64,000 bases of DNA from Neobacillus bataviensis (GTDB taxonomy: Bacteria; Bacillota; Bacilli; Bacillales_B; DSM-18226): assembly GCF_019969725.1 (NCBI RefSeq), contig NZ_JAHXYW010000009.1:1-64000 (forward strand), read 5' to 3'. The position numbers were made by a program, and so were the translations under genes. The notes beneath the pieces were generated by a model, which was given only the letters and a program-made list of their open reading frames with translations, was not told the DNA's origin and ran no database searches. Positions within the stretch are counted from its first letter, which is position 1. Every line of letters begins with the position of its first letter. Below, one piece after another: positions 25,392 to 34,037 of this stretch.

Positions 25392-26501
25392 ATGAGCAAG
25401 GAATTAAAGGAAAGTATAACAGTCTCTCCCTTTTTTTTATTTTTTCTCATCCACGGGACCCAAACGGGTGTGGGATTACTTGGATTTCAAACCAAGTTAT
25501 TTAGTGGTGCGGGACAAGATGCATGGGTATCAGTCCTTTTAGTGGGAGTGGCTTTCCATGTTATTGGAGTGTTAATGTATTTTTTATTAAAGCATGCAAA
25601 AAACGGAGATATCATATCACTGCACAAGGAATTGTATGGCAGATGGATGGGGAATATATTAAATCTTCTACTATATTGTTACTGCATAGTAATCGTTTCG
25701 ATTGTAATCAGGTCTTACTTAGAAGTGTTGATGACATGGGTATTTCCAAGTACGCCTTTATGGATATTATCTTTCATTCTTTTACTTGTTATTGTCAATA
25801 TTGTTAAAGGCGGGTTTCGGGTTATTACAGGAATATGCTTTTGGGGAGTAATCTTACCTTCGTTTTTATTCTTTTCACTGTATTATCTTATTCAGTACGC
25901 TCATTGGTCCAACTTATTACCGCTATTCAACCATGGGATACATGATTATTTTGTTTCCGCAAAGGAAAGTATGCTGAGCTTTCTTGGTCCAGAATTTTTG
26001 CTTATATACTATCCATATATAAAAAATAATATGAAATCGCAAAAATGGTTTCACTTTGCCGTAGGCTACACGACCTTGGTTTATGTTCTAGTAACCCTGT
26101 TTACATTTGTATACTTTAGTCATGGGCAGCTATTACATACGGTTTGGCCCACTTTAATTATGTCCAAAATTATTCGTCTTCCGTTTATTGAACGGTTTGA
26201 ATATGTTTATATTTTTACTTGGGTTTTGGTCTTTTTACCGACTTGTTGTATCGCGGTTTGGGGTGGAGTTCGAGTACTAAAAGAATCTATTGGGATTAAG
26301 CCGAATATAACCTTGTGGGTTTCGATCATTCTTATTGAAATGATTGTTACACTCTGCAAAGATACGATTGATGTCAACAGAGTTGAGTCCATAACCATTA
26401 TTTTTAGTTCCATTTTTCTTTTTATTTACTTACCCGTATTAAGTATTTGGGTTTTTATAAAAAACAAATTAAAGAAAACGAATAAAGAGATCGAAACCTA
26501 G
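25392..26501 (+). CDS. spore germination protein, GerB subunit
   Basis: This is the B subunit of the germinant receptor, 369 residues with about ten membrane helices and the APC-like fold. It starts 'ESITVSPFFLFFLIHGTQTGVGLLGFQTKLFSGAGQDAWVSVLLVG' and includes 'FLGPEFLLIYYPYIKN', both characteristic of the GerB/spore permease family. It probably binds the nutrient germinant. It is the last gene of the operon. Confidence 0.93.
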   Translation: MSKELKESITVSPFFLFFLIHGTQTGVGLLGFQTKLFSGAGQDAWVSVLLVGVAFHVIGVLMYFLLKHAKNGDIISLHKELYGRWMGNILNLLLYCYCIVIVSIVIRSYLEVLMTWVFPSTPLWILSFILLLVIVNIVKGGFRVITGICFWGVILPSFLFFSLYYLIQYAHWSNLLPLFNHGIHDYFVSAKESMLSFLGPEFLLIYYPYIKNNMKSQKWFHFAVGYTTLVYVLVTLFTFVYFSHGQLLHTVWPTLIMSKIIRLPFIERFEYVYIFTWVLVFLPTCCIAVWGGVRVLKESIGIKPNITLWVSIILIEMIVTLCKDTIDVNRVESITIIFSSIFLFIYLPVLSIWVFIKNKLKKTNKEIET

Positions 26502-26511
26502 TTTAATAATT

Positions 26512-26531
26512 TTCGGAATGGGCGTTCCAAA
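26512..26531 (+). promoter_or_regulatory. TetR operator, site 1
   Basis: TTCGGAA-N6-TTCCAAA lies about 50 bases before the TetR gene. It matches the perfect site at 27185-27204 except for one base, so the regulator probably controls itself and the SDR gene. Confidence 0.6.
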
Positions 26532-26583
26532 ATAATTGTATTTTCCTTTTTTATAAGTTATCCTACTTACAGGGGTGAATGTT

Positions 26584-27144
26584 TTGGCTAGAAAAAAAGA
26601 ATTTGATATCAGTCAAGCAGCCTATAAAGCTGCTGATGTTTTTCGAAAGAAAGGGTTTGAGGGGACCTCTATGCAAGATTTAGTAGACGTCTTAAATCTT
26701 AGCAGAAGTAGTATCTATGAGACTTTTGGCAATAAAAAAGAACTGTACCTAGTCGCATTAGACCACTATACCAATGAAGTAGATGAGATGACTTCGGTAT
26801 TGTATGAAGATGGGCCGCCTAGGATGGTATTGGATAAGTTTTTTGATAAAATCATTGAGCATAACGAAAAAGAAAGTTGCTTCATGGTTCAAGCATCACT
26901 CGAAATGATGACTCATCTGGATGTCATGGACCGAGTAAGCAGGAATAACCTAAAAAGAGAAAAAGCATTTCTATACCTGCTAGAGCGTGCGCTTTCGGAT
27001 GGTGTATTAACTGAGAATCAAGATTTATCTATTCTTTCAAAATACTTGGTTAATGTAACCAATGGTCTTTCGGTTACAAGTAGAACAACAGATAAACCAG
27101 CGCTTCATCAAATTGTAAAAATGTCCCTTTACTTTTTAAAATAA
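26584..27144 (+). CDS. TetR-family repressor
   Basis: The protein is about 187 residues. The N-terminal TetR helix-turn-helix is 'AADVFRKKGFEGTSMQDLVDVLNLSRSSIYETFGNKKELYLVALDHY', typical of the AcrR/NemR-like branch. The C-terminal ligand domain includes 'ESCFMVQASLEMM' with a Cys near residue 100, as in NemR-type electrophile sensors; that is only suggestive. The start may be TTG 26584 (seven bases after AGGGGTG) or GTG 26575. An SDR gene follows at 27246. Identical palindromes flank the repressor gene. Confidence 0.88.
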   Translation: MARKKEFDISQAAYKAADVFRKKGFEGTSMQDLVDVLNLSRSSIYETFGNKKELYLVALDHYTNEVDEMTSVLYEDGPPRMVLDKFFDKIIEHNEKESCFMVQASLEMMTHLDVMDRVSRNNLKREKAFLYLLERALSDGVLTENQDLSILSKYLVNVTNGLSVTSRTTDKPALHQIVKMSLYFLK

Positions 27145-27184
27145 TCATTTGACTGACTTTCAGAGCGAATTTTTTTTACCCTTA

Positions 27185-27204
27185 TTCGGAACGTTCATTC
27201 CGAA
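27185..27204 (+). promoter_or_regulatory. TetR operator, site 2
   Basis: TTCGGAA-CGTTCA-TTCCGAA is a perfect palindrome of 7-base arms between the TetR gene and the SDR gene. The same arms are present at 26512-26531. Confidence 0.65.
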
Positions 27205-27245
27205 ATGTATTTTAATAAAATAAGTTTAATTTAGGAGAGGATATA

Positions 27246-27986
27246 ATGGAGTCAAATCTAAATAAAGTTGCTTTAATCACAGGCGGTTCACGTGGAATTG
27301 GTGCGTCAATTGTCCGGAGACTGGCTAAAGATGGTATCGCTGTTGCATTCACATACGCAAATTCAAGCAAGAGAGCGGAGGAATTAGTGAATGAAATTCA
27401 AAGGAGTGGAGGAACGGCATTTGCCATACATGCAAATGCTGAAAATGTAAATGCAACAAAAGAAGCAGTAGAGAAGACAATAGAAGAATTTGGTCGAATC
27501 AATATTCTTATTAATAATGCCGGTATATTTGAGCAAAAGATGTATGACCAATTTACAGTTGAAGAGTTTGACAGAATGGTGGCTGTCAATGTGCGTTCGG
27601 TTTTTGAAGGAGTTCAAGCAGCTGCACCTCAAATGAGTGAGGGTGACAGAATCATTACAATCGGAAGTGTAAATGCCGATGTAACAGGCTTTCCAGGCTT
27701 AAGTCTTTATGCCATGACAAAGGCAGCTGTAGCGGGTATGACGAGAGGATTAGCAAGGGACCTTTCCCCAAAAGGAATCACCGTTAACAATATCCAGCCT
27801 GGACCTGTTGATACGGATATGAATCCAGCAGATGGTTCCAATGCAGTATTACTTAAAGAAATTATCGCAATAGGAAGGTACGGTAAAGCCACTGAAATAG
27901 CTGATCTCGTTGCCTTTTTAGCTTCAGAACAAGCAGGATATATAACAGGTGCATCCATCGATATTAATGGTGGATTTATGATTTGA
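27246..27986 (+). CDS. SDR-family oxidoreductase
   Basis: This is a classical short-chain dehydrogenase of 246 residues. It has the cofactor motif 'TGGSRGIG', 'NNAGIF', and the catalytic Ser in 'TIGSVNAD' with 'YAMTK'. The C-terminal 'FLASEQAGYITGASIDINGGF' is typical of 3-oxoacyl-ACP-reductase-like members. The Arg-rich 'ANSSKRAEE' region after beta-2 suggests NADPH. The substrate is unknown. It is probably repressed by the TetR protein next door through the palindrome at 27185. Confidence 0.9.
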   Translation: MESNLNKVALITGGSRGIGASIVRRLAKDGIAVAFTYANSSKRAEELVNEIQRSGGTAFAIHANAENVNATKEAVEKTIEEFGRINILINNAGIFEQKMYDQFTVEEFDRMVAVNVRSVFEGVQAAAPQMSEGDRIITIGSVNADVTGFPGLSLYAMTKAAVAGMTRGLARDLSPKGITVNNIQPGPVDTDMNPADGSNAVLLKEIIAIGRYGKATEIADLVAFLASEQAGYITGASIDINGGFMI

Positions 27987-28057
27987 TTGTCCAATTTAAA
28001 AACGAGCTCCAATGGATATTCTAATAAAAGCGCGTAAAAAGTCGGGGAGGTATCATT

Positions 28058-28640
28058 TTGTCTGCTTTTGTTCCTAAATTATGGCCAGAAGAAGACGTTC
28101 CAGCATATGCGAAAGAGTGCAAAGATTGTGGTCTTTATCAGCATGGAACAAGGATGGTTTGGGGAGAAGGAAACCCAAAAGCCCCGATTATGATTTTATT
28201 GGATAATCCAGGTGCGCGTGAAGACTGTGAAGGCACCCGTTTGTTTGCGGAACAAGGCAAACCTTACAGCAGGCAGCAAATGAGGTTGGTTTAACAAGTG
28301 AAGACCTTTATATCACCTATATTTTAAAAAGAAAACCCACTCGGGCTTATGAAAAGGGAACCGTAAGAACCATTTGCATGAACCATTTGGAGGACCAGCT
28401 CCAAGAGAAGAAGCCTAAAGTCGTTTTTTGCATGGGAAACGTTGCAGTTCAATCTTTCTTTCAAACCAGGAAGTGGATGTGAAATCATTGCGCGGCACAG
28501 TCCAACAGGTAAGGGGGATTCCAACCTTAGCGGCCTATCATCCATTAGCGGTTCGGCGTCGTCCCAATTTATGGTCATACTTTATAGAAGACTGGCAAGA
28601 CCTCGCCAATGTATATAATCAAACAAAAGGACCTAATTAA
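28058..28640 (+). pseudogene. uracil-DNA glycosylase, frameshifted copy
   Basis: This copy is closely similar to the intact gene at 30916-31500 over its whole length, including the TTG start and GGGAGGT leader. Compared with that copy, one base is missing near 28234 ('ggcacccg' against 'ggcagcccg'). A second base is missing near 28464, where 'ttcaaaccaggaagtgg' replaces 'ttcaaaacaaagatgttg'. The frame therefore stops after 78 residues, and the rest of the protein is readable only in pieces. It is a decayed duplicate. Confidence 0.85.
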
Positions 28641-28653
28641 AGTATGGGACATC

Positions 28654-28718
28654 TGAACAGAAAGCTAAATATGGACCTGGAGATTCAGTGAATGGCCAAT
28701 CGGGTAAAAAAATAAATG
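28654..28718 (+). pseudogene. 3' remnant of the 44-residue small ORF
   Basis: The words 'aaagcta.at.tgg.cc.gg.gattcagtgaatgg.caatc.ggtaa' match the second half of the small gene at 31594-31728, which likewise lies downstream of a uracil-DNA glycosylase gene. The first half and the start are absent. The duplication therefore covered both genes. Confidence 0.6.
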
Positions 28719-28748
28719 AAAGAGTGGTAATTGAATAATAAGGAAGGG

Positions 28749-28777
28749 GCAGCGGTAAAACCGTTGTCTTTTTTTGT
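28749..28777 (+). terminator. rho-independent terminator
   Basis: GGCAGCGG pairs with CCGTTGTC (G-U pairs allowed) around a short A-rich loop, followed by seven T. Confidence 0.6.
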
Positions 28778-28869
28778 GTGCAAAAGAATATCACATATTT
28801 CTCCAAAAATGTCCAATTTACATAAATCAAGCTAGTATAATGGATTGTAAGGAGGGAGAAGCAGACTCT

Positions 28870-29919
28870 ATGAATAAGGTCAATCCATCTATTAAGCATG
28901 AATCCATTAATTGGGAACGTTTAGAGACGCTCGTACGAGAAACGATTCCTGGCATTCCGAGTGACCCCATGAGGATCACCAAATTTTCCGAAGGTTATTC
29001 TAATCACACGTACCTGCTCTCGTTTGGGAACTGGGAATCCGTGTTAAGGAGGCCCCCATTTGGTGAAATTCCTGCTAAAGCCCATGATATTAAACGAGAG
29101 TATTCCATTCTATCCAGACTGCATAATGTTTACCCGCTTGCCCCAAAACCCTATTTATACATCGATGACCCTGCCATTATGGAGAGACATTTTTATCTGA
29201 TGGAAAAAAAGCAAGGGGTAGTAATCAATCAAAGTATTCCTGAGATCTATGGTTCCTCTGAGTTGATTGGACCTTCCATTTCAAACAGTATTATTAATAG
29301 CTTAGTAGAGCTTCAACAGGTAGATTATAAAAAAGTGAATTTAATGGATATCGGGAAGCCGGAAGGATTTCTGGAAAGGCAGGTTCATAGCTGGATTAAA
29401 CGCTACCGTCTGGTCAAAACGGATGAAATAGCCGGCGTGGCGGAACTGGAGGCCTGGCTGTTAAAGAATATGCCGACAACCGCCGATACAACGATTGTTC
29501 ATAATGACTTTAAACTCAACAACCTTGTTCTGGATCCGATTGACCCTGGTGTGATCAAAGGAGTTCTTGACTGGGAAATGGCCACCATCGGCGACCCGAT
29601 GAGTGATATCGGAGCCCTGTTATCCTACTGGGGGGAAGCAAGCGATCCCGACATGGGCATTTCGGTGGTAACAAACCAACCCGGCTTCTTCTCAAGAAGG
29701 GAATTGGCCGAACGATATGCTAGGGTGAGCGGTCGTGATATCACAGATATCGAATATTATGTAGCATTTAGCTTTTACAAGCTAGCCATTATTTTGCAGC
29801 AGCTTTACTACCGCTGGAAAAAAGGAGAGACAGACGACGCTCGGTTTTCGGTTATGAATATTCCCATTGCCAATTTATTTGATTTGGCCGATTTAACGCG
29901 GAGGAAAAAAATATTGTAA
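28870..29919 (+). CDS. APH-family phosphotransferase
   Basis: This is an aminoglycoside-phosphotransferase-fold kinase of about 349 residues, of the type linked with acyl-CoA dehydrogenases (ACAD10-like). The catalytic loop is 'TIVHNDFKLNNLVLD' and the metal motif is 'GVLDWEMATIGDPMSDIGALLSYW'. The N-lobe contains 'KFSEGYSNHTYLLSFG'. Members of this branch are thought to phosphorylate hydroxyacyl compounds rather than drugs. The start was set at ATG 28870; AAGGAGGG lies rather far upstream (14 bases), so the start is uncertain. An SDR gene converges from the other side. Confidence 0.85.
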   Translation: MNKVNPSIKHESINWERLETLVRETIPGIPSDPMRITKFSEGYSNHTYLLSFGNWESVLRRPPFGEIPAKAHDIKREYSILSRLHNVYPLAPKPYLYIDDPAIMERHFYLMEKKQGVVINQSIPEIYGSSELIGPSISNSIINSLVELQQVDYKKVNLMDIGKPEGFLERQVHSWIKRYRLVKTDEIAGVAELEAWLLKNMPTTADTTIVHNDFKLNNLVLDPIDPGVIKGVLDWEMATIGDPMSDIGALLSYWGEASDPDMGISVVTNQPGFFSRRELAERYARVSGRDITDIEYYVAFSFYKLAIILQQLYYRWKKGETDDARFSVMNIPIANLFDLADLTRRKKIL

Positions 29920-29925
29920 AAGAGT

Positions 29926-29974
29926 GGAGACAGAAGACCAAAACGAAAATCGGAATAGTCTTCTGTCTATTTTA
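29926..29974. terminator. terminator between convergent genes
   Basis: AGACAGAAGAC and GTCTTCTGTCT form an 11-bp stem followed by TATTTT after the phosphotransferase stop. Confidence 0.75.
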
Positions 29975-30016
29975 TGTTCAGCGCATTTCCTGGTAAAAAA
30001 CCAAGGGAAAGCCGAC

Positions 30017-30778
30017 TTAAAAATTCATTTTGGATTGTCCGCCATCGACGTTTATGCTGGCCCCGACAATCCAGAAAGCTTTTTCTGAGGCAAGGAAGGC
30101 TGCAACATTCGCAATTTCTTCGGGGGTGCCAAAGCGGCCTGCAGGAATGTCCCTTTTTACGAATTCTTTGATTTCCTCTGGATTCTCATTCATCCGCCTT
30201 ATCCAATTGCCAGTCTCGTGCAAAATGCTTCCAGGAGCAATGCTGTTGACTCTAATTCCATGAGGAATGACTTCGTCGGCCAAAGACTTTGTAAAGCTGA
30301 TGAGCGCAGATTTGGCATTATTGTAGGTAACTTTTCCGCCACTTTCCCTGCCATAAACGGACGTAATATTAATGATGGAACCCGAACTCTGATTTTTCAT
30401 GTGTTCAACGGCTAATTTACTTAAATGAACCGCGGAAAAATAATTCAGCTCCATTGCCTGATAGAAGAGATCCATATCGGTTTCCATCACTTTGCCCCCA
30501 TTACTGCCACCAGCATTATTGATGAGGACATCGATCGACCGGTACTGCTCGATAAACGTGTGAATCAATAGTTCCCGTTCCTCTGCATTAGTAAGATCGG
30601 CTTGATAAATGGATATCTTTCCTCCAAGTTCTGTTTTTGCCTGTTCCAAAAAATCAAGGTCACGGGCTGTAATCGTGACATTGGCACCTTCCTCGACAAA
30701 CACTTTTGCAATGGCTTTCCCGATTCCTTTCGACCCTCCGGTAATGAGTACATTTTTATCTCTTAATTGCAAATCCAT
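30017..30778 (-). CDS. SDR-family oxidoreductase
   Basis: This is a 253-residue short-chain dehydrogenase: 'ITGGSKGIGKAIAKVF' (cofactor), 'TARDLD' after beta-2 (NADP-type), 'NNAGGSNGG', catalytic Ser in 'NITSVYGRESGGKVTYNNAKSALISFTKSLADE' with YNNAK, and 'FLASEKAFWIVGASINVDGG'. The substrate is unknown. It converges with the phosphotransferase gene, and both are flanked by the two copies of the uracil-DNA glycosylase unit. AAAGGAG precedes the ATG. Confidence 0.9.
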   Translation of the reverse strand: MDLQLRDKNVLITGGSKGIGKAIAKVFVEEGANVTITARDLDFLEQAKTELGGKISIYQADLTNAEERELLIHTFIEQYRSIDVLINNAGGSNGGKVMETDMDLFYQAMELNYFSAVHLSKLAVEHMKNQSSGSIINITSVYGRESGGKVTYNNAKSALISFTKSLADEVIPHGIRVNSIAPGSILHETGNWIRRMNENPEEIKEFVKRDIPAGRFGTPEEIANVAAFLASEKAFWIVGASINVDGGQSKMNF

Positions 30779-30915
30779 TTAAAAGAACTCCTTTATGTAG
30801 AAATAAGATTATCACCTGGAATCATGATTGGGTTTATTATCCCAAAAAATCTCAAATAATACGAGTACAAGGGTGTTTAGCTTTGCTGTCAATAATAAAG
30901 CTGGGAGGTGTAATT

Positions 30916-31500
30916 TTGTCTACTTTTGTTCCGAATCTATGGCCAGAAGAAGCCGTTCCAACATTTGCGAAAGAGTGCAAAGATTGCGGGCTTTATCAAC
31001 ATGGAACAAGAATGGTTTGGGGAGAAGGAAACCCAAATGCCCCAATTATGATCTTACTGGATAATCCGGGTGCACGCGAAGACTGTGATGGCAGCCCGTT
31101 TGTTTGCGGAACTAGGCAAACCTTACAGCAGGCAGCATATGAGGTAGGTTTAACAGCTGATGATCTTTATATCACCTATATTTTAAAAAGGAAACCAACT
31201 CGGGCTTATGAAAAGGAAAACGTAAGAACGATTTGCATAAACCACTTGGAGGACCAACTACAAGCGAAGAATCCTAAAGTAGTTTTTTGCATGGGAAACA
31301 TCGCGGTTCAATCGTTCTTTCAAAACAAAGATGTTGATGTGAAATCATTGCGCGGCACAATCCAACAGGTGAGAGGGATCCCAACCTTAGTGGCCTATCA
31401 CCCATTAGCTGTTCGGCGTCGTCCCAATTTATGGTCCTATTTTGTAAAAGACTGGCATGATCTTGCCAATTTATACAATCAAACAAAGGACACTATTTAA
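30916..31500 (+). CDS. uracil-DNA glycosylase family protein, intact copy
   Basis: The 194-residue protein is of the uracil-DNA-glycosylase superfamily, type 4/5-like. The N-terminal Cys pair 'CKDCGLYQHGTRMVWGEGNPNAPIMILLDNPGAREDCDG' contains the active-site segment. 'YITYILKRKPTRAYEKENVRTIC' supplies a third Cys and 'YHPLAVRRRP' the C-terminal catalytic His motif. The cysteines suggest an Fe-S cluster as in type 4 enzymes. The function is uracil excision or a related repair step. The start is TTG 30916, six bases after GGGAGGTG. It is duplicated at 28058 as a broken copy. Confidence 0.85.
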   Translation: MSTFVPNLWPEEAVPTFAKECKDCGLYQHGTRMVWGEGNPNAPIMILLDNPGAREDCDGSPFVCGTRQTLQQAAYEVGLTADDLYITYILKRKPTRAYEKENVRTICINHLEDQLQAKNPKVVFCMGNIAVQSFFQNKDVDVKSLRGTIQQVRGIPTLVAYHPLAVRRRPNLWSYFVKDWHDLANLYNQTKDTI

Positions 31501-31593
31501 TTAAAGGTTAGCTATTTAGTTTGTATATTTCTTATATCTCTACTAAATAATATGAAAGCTAGTCCGATGTATTATGATTTAGGAGATGATGGA

Positions 31594-31728
31594 ATGAAAA
31601 CAAAGGATAATTTTTTAGAAGGTGCCAAAGTAACCCAAGATAATGCAGTATATGGAGCATCTGATAAGAAAGCTAATTTTGGGCCAGGGGATTCAGTGAA
31701 TGGTCAATCCGGTAAGAAAAAGAAATGA
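31594..31728 (+). CDS. 44-residue hydrophilic small protein
   Basis: A well-placed AGGAGATGATGG precedes ATG 31594, which opens 44 codons: 'MKTKDNFLEGAKVTQDNAVY', 'GASDKKANFGPGDSVNGQSG', KKKK. The protein is rich in Gly, Asn and Lys with no hydrophobic segment, reminiscent of small spore or stress proteins, but I cannot assign it to a family. Conservation of its 3' half beside the decayed glycosylase copy supports it as a real gene. Confidence 0.65.
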   Translation: MKTKDNFLEGAKVTQDNAVYGASDKKANFGPGDSVNGQSGKKKK

Positions 31729-31808
31729 AAGAAGTAACAGCCAATATTCCATGGCTGTTACTTTTTTATGTATTGGTCCTACTATACTTTTCACTTTTCC
31801 AACCTTTC

Positions 31809-32318
31809 TTACTTAGGCTCAGCTTGCAATACATAGCTGCCCGCTTTAAAGCCGCCTTTATACGTGTAATGAATATCCTTGACAATAACAGACTTAGTGT
31901 AGTCTTTTGCAAATACTTTTTCATCAGAAATACCTAGTTGCTACAGCACCTTATTTCTTTCTCCAAAACTTAAGGAATCATCTACCGTACCGATTAATAA
32001 AAGAAAAGCAAATTTGAAATTATCCATCTCTGTGAGATAAGCCGTATCGTTCGCAGCCAAATTTGCTTGTGTAACAATTTTGTCTTCATTCAATACAAGA
32101 AAAATCATAATGTTATTCGATAAGGCAATAACCTTTTTTCCATCATCCGTTACATCTTCGTTGATAATTTTTAATGTAGTCTTATTTCCCATTTGCTTTA
32201 AAGCATCATTGATCCGAGCTTTATACTCATCATATGTAAAACCTAATGAGGGTTTTTCACTGCTGCATCCAATTAATAGCAAAGGGATTAACAGATATGC
32301 CAGTAAGAATTTTTTCAT
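31809..32318 (-). pseudogene. lipoprotein gene with in-frame TAG
   Basis: The signal peptide 'KKFLLAYLLIPLLLIGCSS' has a lipobox, followed by a hydrophilic domain. After codon 125 ('FGERNKVL') a TAG interrupts the frame. The same frame continues without shift as 'QLGISDEKVFAKDYTKSVIV', then 'KDIHYTYKGGFKAGSYVLQ', AEPK and a TAA. A CAG-to-TAG change explains this. The full protein would be 169 residues. Either the gene is a young pseudogene or a 125-residue form is made. The family is not recognised. Confidence 0.75.
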
Positions 32319-32345
32319 TCTTTTTTAGCCTCCATAGTCATAATG

Positions 32346-32549
32346 CTAGATTTCTTCAATCTTAAATTCGACACCAGCAGTCTTTAATGCGGCTATAAAG
32401 TGTTCGAAGTCCGACTGTGATATCTCCGTTGCAGAATCAAACAGATTACCATCTGTTGAGACAATAACGGTACCTACTTGAAGATTGATAATAGTGTTAT
32501 TAGGTCGTAAATCAATTAAATCATTTTGGATTTCGTTAAGTGTGGCCAC
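32346..32549 (-). CDS. small conserved-looking protein (67 aa)
   Basis: The 67-residue acidic protein 'MATLNEIQNDLIDLRPNNT' continues with alternating strands 'IINLQVGTVIVSTDGNLFD' and a helix 'SQSDFEHFIAALKTAGVEF'. The beta-beta-alpha pattern suggests a small domain, function unknown. A good AAGGAGG ribosome binding site is present. A truncated, diverged copy of its 3' half lies at 33768-33881. It is upstream of the broken lipoprotein gene on the same strand, with 27 bases between them. Confidence 0.65.
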   Translation of the reverse strand: MATLNEIQNDLIDLRPNNTIINLQVGTVIVSTDGNLFDSATEISQSDFEHFIAALKTAGVEFKIEEI

Positions 32550-32716
32550 AAATGAATCCTCCTTTAATATTTACATGTCAGTTTTATGTTCACGAGGAAA
32601 TTCTCTCAACAACAGTTCTTAGCTTCTACAAATATGGGGATAAAAGATACACAAGTTATTCGAAAAAAGGTTAAAGTAAGGAAGATTTGACAAATCATGT
32701 AGAAGGAGGATTTGAA

Positions 32717-32995
32717 ATGAAATTTACTATTCGTATTTTCTTCAGGGAAAACTTTAATAATTCAATATTTGAAAGAGAGCTAAAAAAATCCTTAGAGGAA
32801 ATTAGTGTATCTGTTACAAGTATTCATTTTAATCAATTTGAAGAAAAATACATACATAATAAAAGGAATATTATTGAGATAAATGTTGAAGTTAAAGGGG
32901 AATATATCGATTACAGAACCGTTTTTGGTTGTGTATTTTTAGTATTAGATGAACTTTCTTTAAATTTATCTGGATTAGATATAAATGAAGAATAG
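32717..32995 (+). CDS. uncharacterised small protein (92 aa)
   Basis: ATG 32717, after AGAAGGAGG, opens 92 codons. The protein alternates charged helices and strands ('MKFTIRIFFRENFNNSIFER', 'ISVSVTSIHFNQF', 'IIEINVEVKGEYIDY'), ending 'GLDINEE'. No family is recognised and no membrane segment is present. It stands alone. The following about 170 bases hold an isolated AAGGAGG-ATG opening a 12-codon frame at 33060, probably a remnant. Confidence 0.55.
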   Translation: MKFTIRIFFRENFNNSIFERELKKSLEEISVSVTSIHFNQFEEKYIHNKRNIIEINVEVKGEYIDYRTVFGCVFLVLDELSLNLSGLDINEE

Positions 32996-33165
32996 GCATC
33001 CCTAAGTGCTTTTGTAATTCTAAATTTTCCCCAATAAAAAAAATTTTTTTAAGGAGGAAATGGATGATTTATATCCACATTTCAGACTGAAGTGCTGACT
33101 ATTTTGTCAATAAAATCATTTCTTTTAAAGCACTTGACTGATATCGTGCATTTAAATTAATAAAA

Positions 33166-33192
33166 GGGGCAGTTTAACTGCCCCTTTTTATT
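33166..33192. terminator. bidirectional terminator
   Basis: AAAAGGGGCAG-TTTAA-CTGCCCCTTTTT is a perfect stem with T runs on both strands, overlapping the stop codon of the minus-strand membrane protein gene. Confidence 0.75.
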
Positions 33193-33670
33193 CATGTAAT
33201 TTAGTTTTAAAAAACCAGTTGTGAAAAGCTTGTGTTAAGTAATCAGTTATCCAAATTGTTATAAAACTCCAATACCAAGTCCATTTTTTATATTTAATTA
33301 ATTTTGTATATTTCACTGCAATTATTTCGAAGATGACTATTACAGAAGTACTAATAAAGCAATGCAGGATTTTTAAAAGGTTAGATTTATTTTTGGGATA
33401 GGACAAACTAAATAAAGCGCACAGTCCAGGATATATAAAGTATTCAAATGAAAAAGTAGGTTTATATGCTTTTTTGAAAAATAAGCGAGATGGATAGGAA
33501 ATTAAGTTTTTTTCTACCACTAGTAATCCAAAAATCCATGTTAGTGCTTGTTTAAATAAAAATACAACTAGTGTTTCACGAATTTTATTTTTTGGTGTAA
33601 ATTTTATTAATAATAATGACACAATTATCCAGGATGAAATTTCGATAGTTTTCTCTACTTTGTATTTCAT
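33188..33670 (-). CDS. CBO0543-family membrane protein
   Basis: The 160-residue protein has four to five hydrophobic segments. Landmarks are 'LTWIFGLLVVEKNLISYPSRLFFKKAYKPTFSFEYFIYPGLCALFSLSYP' and the closing 'DYLTQAFHNWFFK', which I associate with the CBO0543 family common in Bacilli and Clostridia. Its function is not known; several copies per genome are common. GGAGG precedes the ATG. Confidence 0.7.
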   Translation of the reverse strand: MKYKVEKTIEISSWIIVSLLLIKFTPKNKIRETLVVFLFKQALTWIFGLLVVEKNLISYPSRLFFKKAYKPTFSFEYFIYPGLCALFSLSYPKNKSNLLKILHCFISTSVIVIFEIIAVKYTKLIKYKKWTWYWSFITIWITDYLTQAFHNWFFKTKLHE

Positions 33671-33767
33671 TAATAAACCTCCTTTAATAAATAGTTTTTA
33701 CTTTTAGGATTGATTAATTCAATTTTTTTTTAAGGTAAAATTATAATACGATGAAGCCTCCATGGTA

Positions 33768-33881
33768 ATATTGCTAGTTTTCTTCAATCTTAAATTCGAC
33801 ACCAGCAGTCTTTAATTCAGCTATAAAGCGGTCGAAGTCCGACTGTAATATCTCTGTTGCAGAATCAACCAGATTACCAAG
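33768..33881 (-). pseudogene. truncated duplicate of the 67-aa gene
   Basis: About 110 bases match 32341-32460 closely ('cttcaatcttaaattcga', 'caccagcagtctttaat', 'gaagtccgactgt.atatct'), including the sequence just past the stop codon. The match ends at 'agattacca', after which unrelated DNA follows, so the 5' half is gone. It is a second sign of local segmental duplication in this region. Confidence 0.7.
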
Positions 33882-33975
33882 GCGTTAGTGCTATTCATAG
33901 GGGGCGTTTTCCATGCAGATATCAGATGAAATAGAATCAATTTACTTCTCAGTAGGATAAATAATTTTTGGAAAC

Positions 33976-34009
33976 AAAAAAAGACTCCTTAACTGGAGCC
34001 TTTTTCCTA
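33976..34009 (-). terminator. terminator of the YjcZ-type gene
   Basis: On the minus strand GGCTCC-AGTTAA-GGAGTC is followed by seven T, about 30 bases beyond the small sporulation gene. Confidence 0.7.
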
Positions 34010-34037
34010 TTCAATGCATCTTACCATGTCCCATTTA

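Noticed and set aside
31725..31937. Plus-strand 70-codon frame after the 44-residue gene
   Set aside because: It lies opposite the conserved-looking end of the minus-strand lipoprotein gene, has no ribosome binding site, and reads as an antisense shadow.
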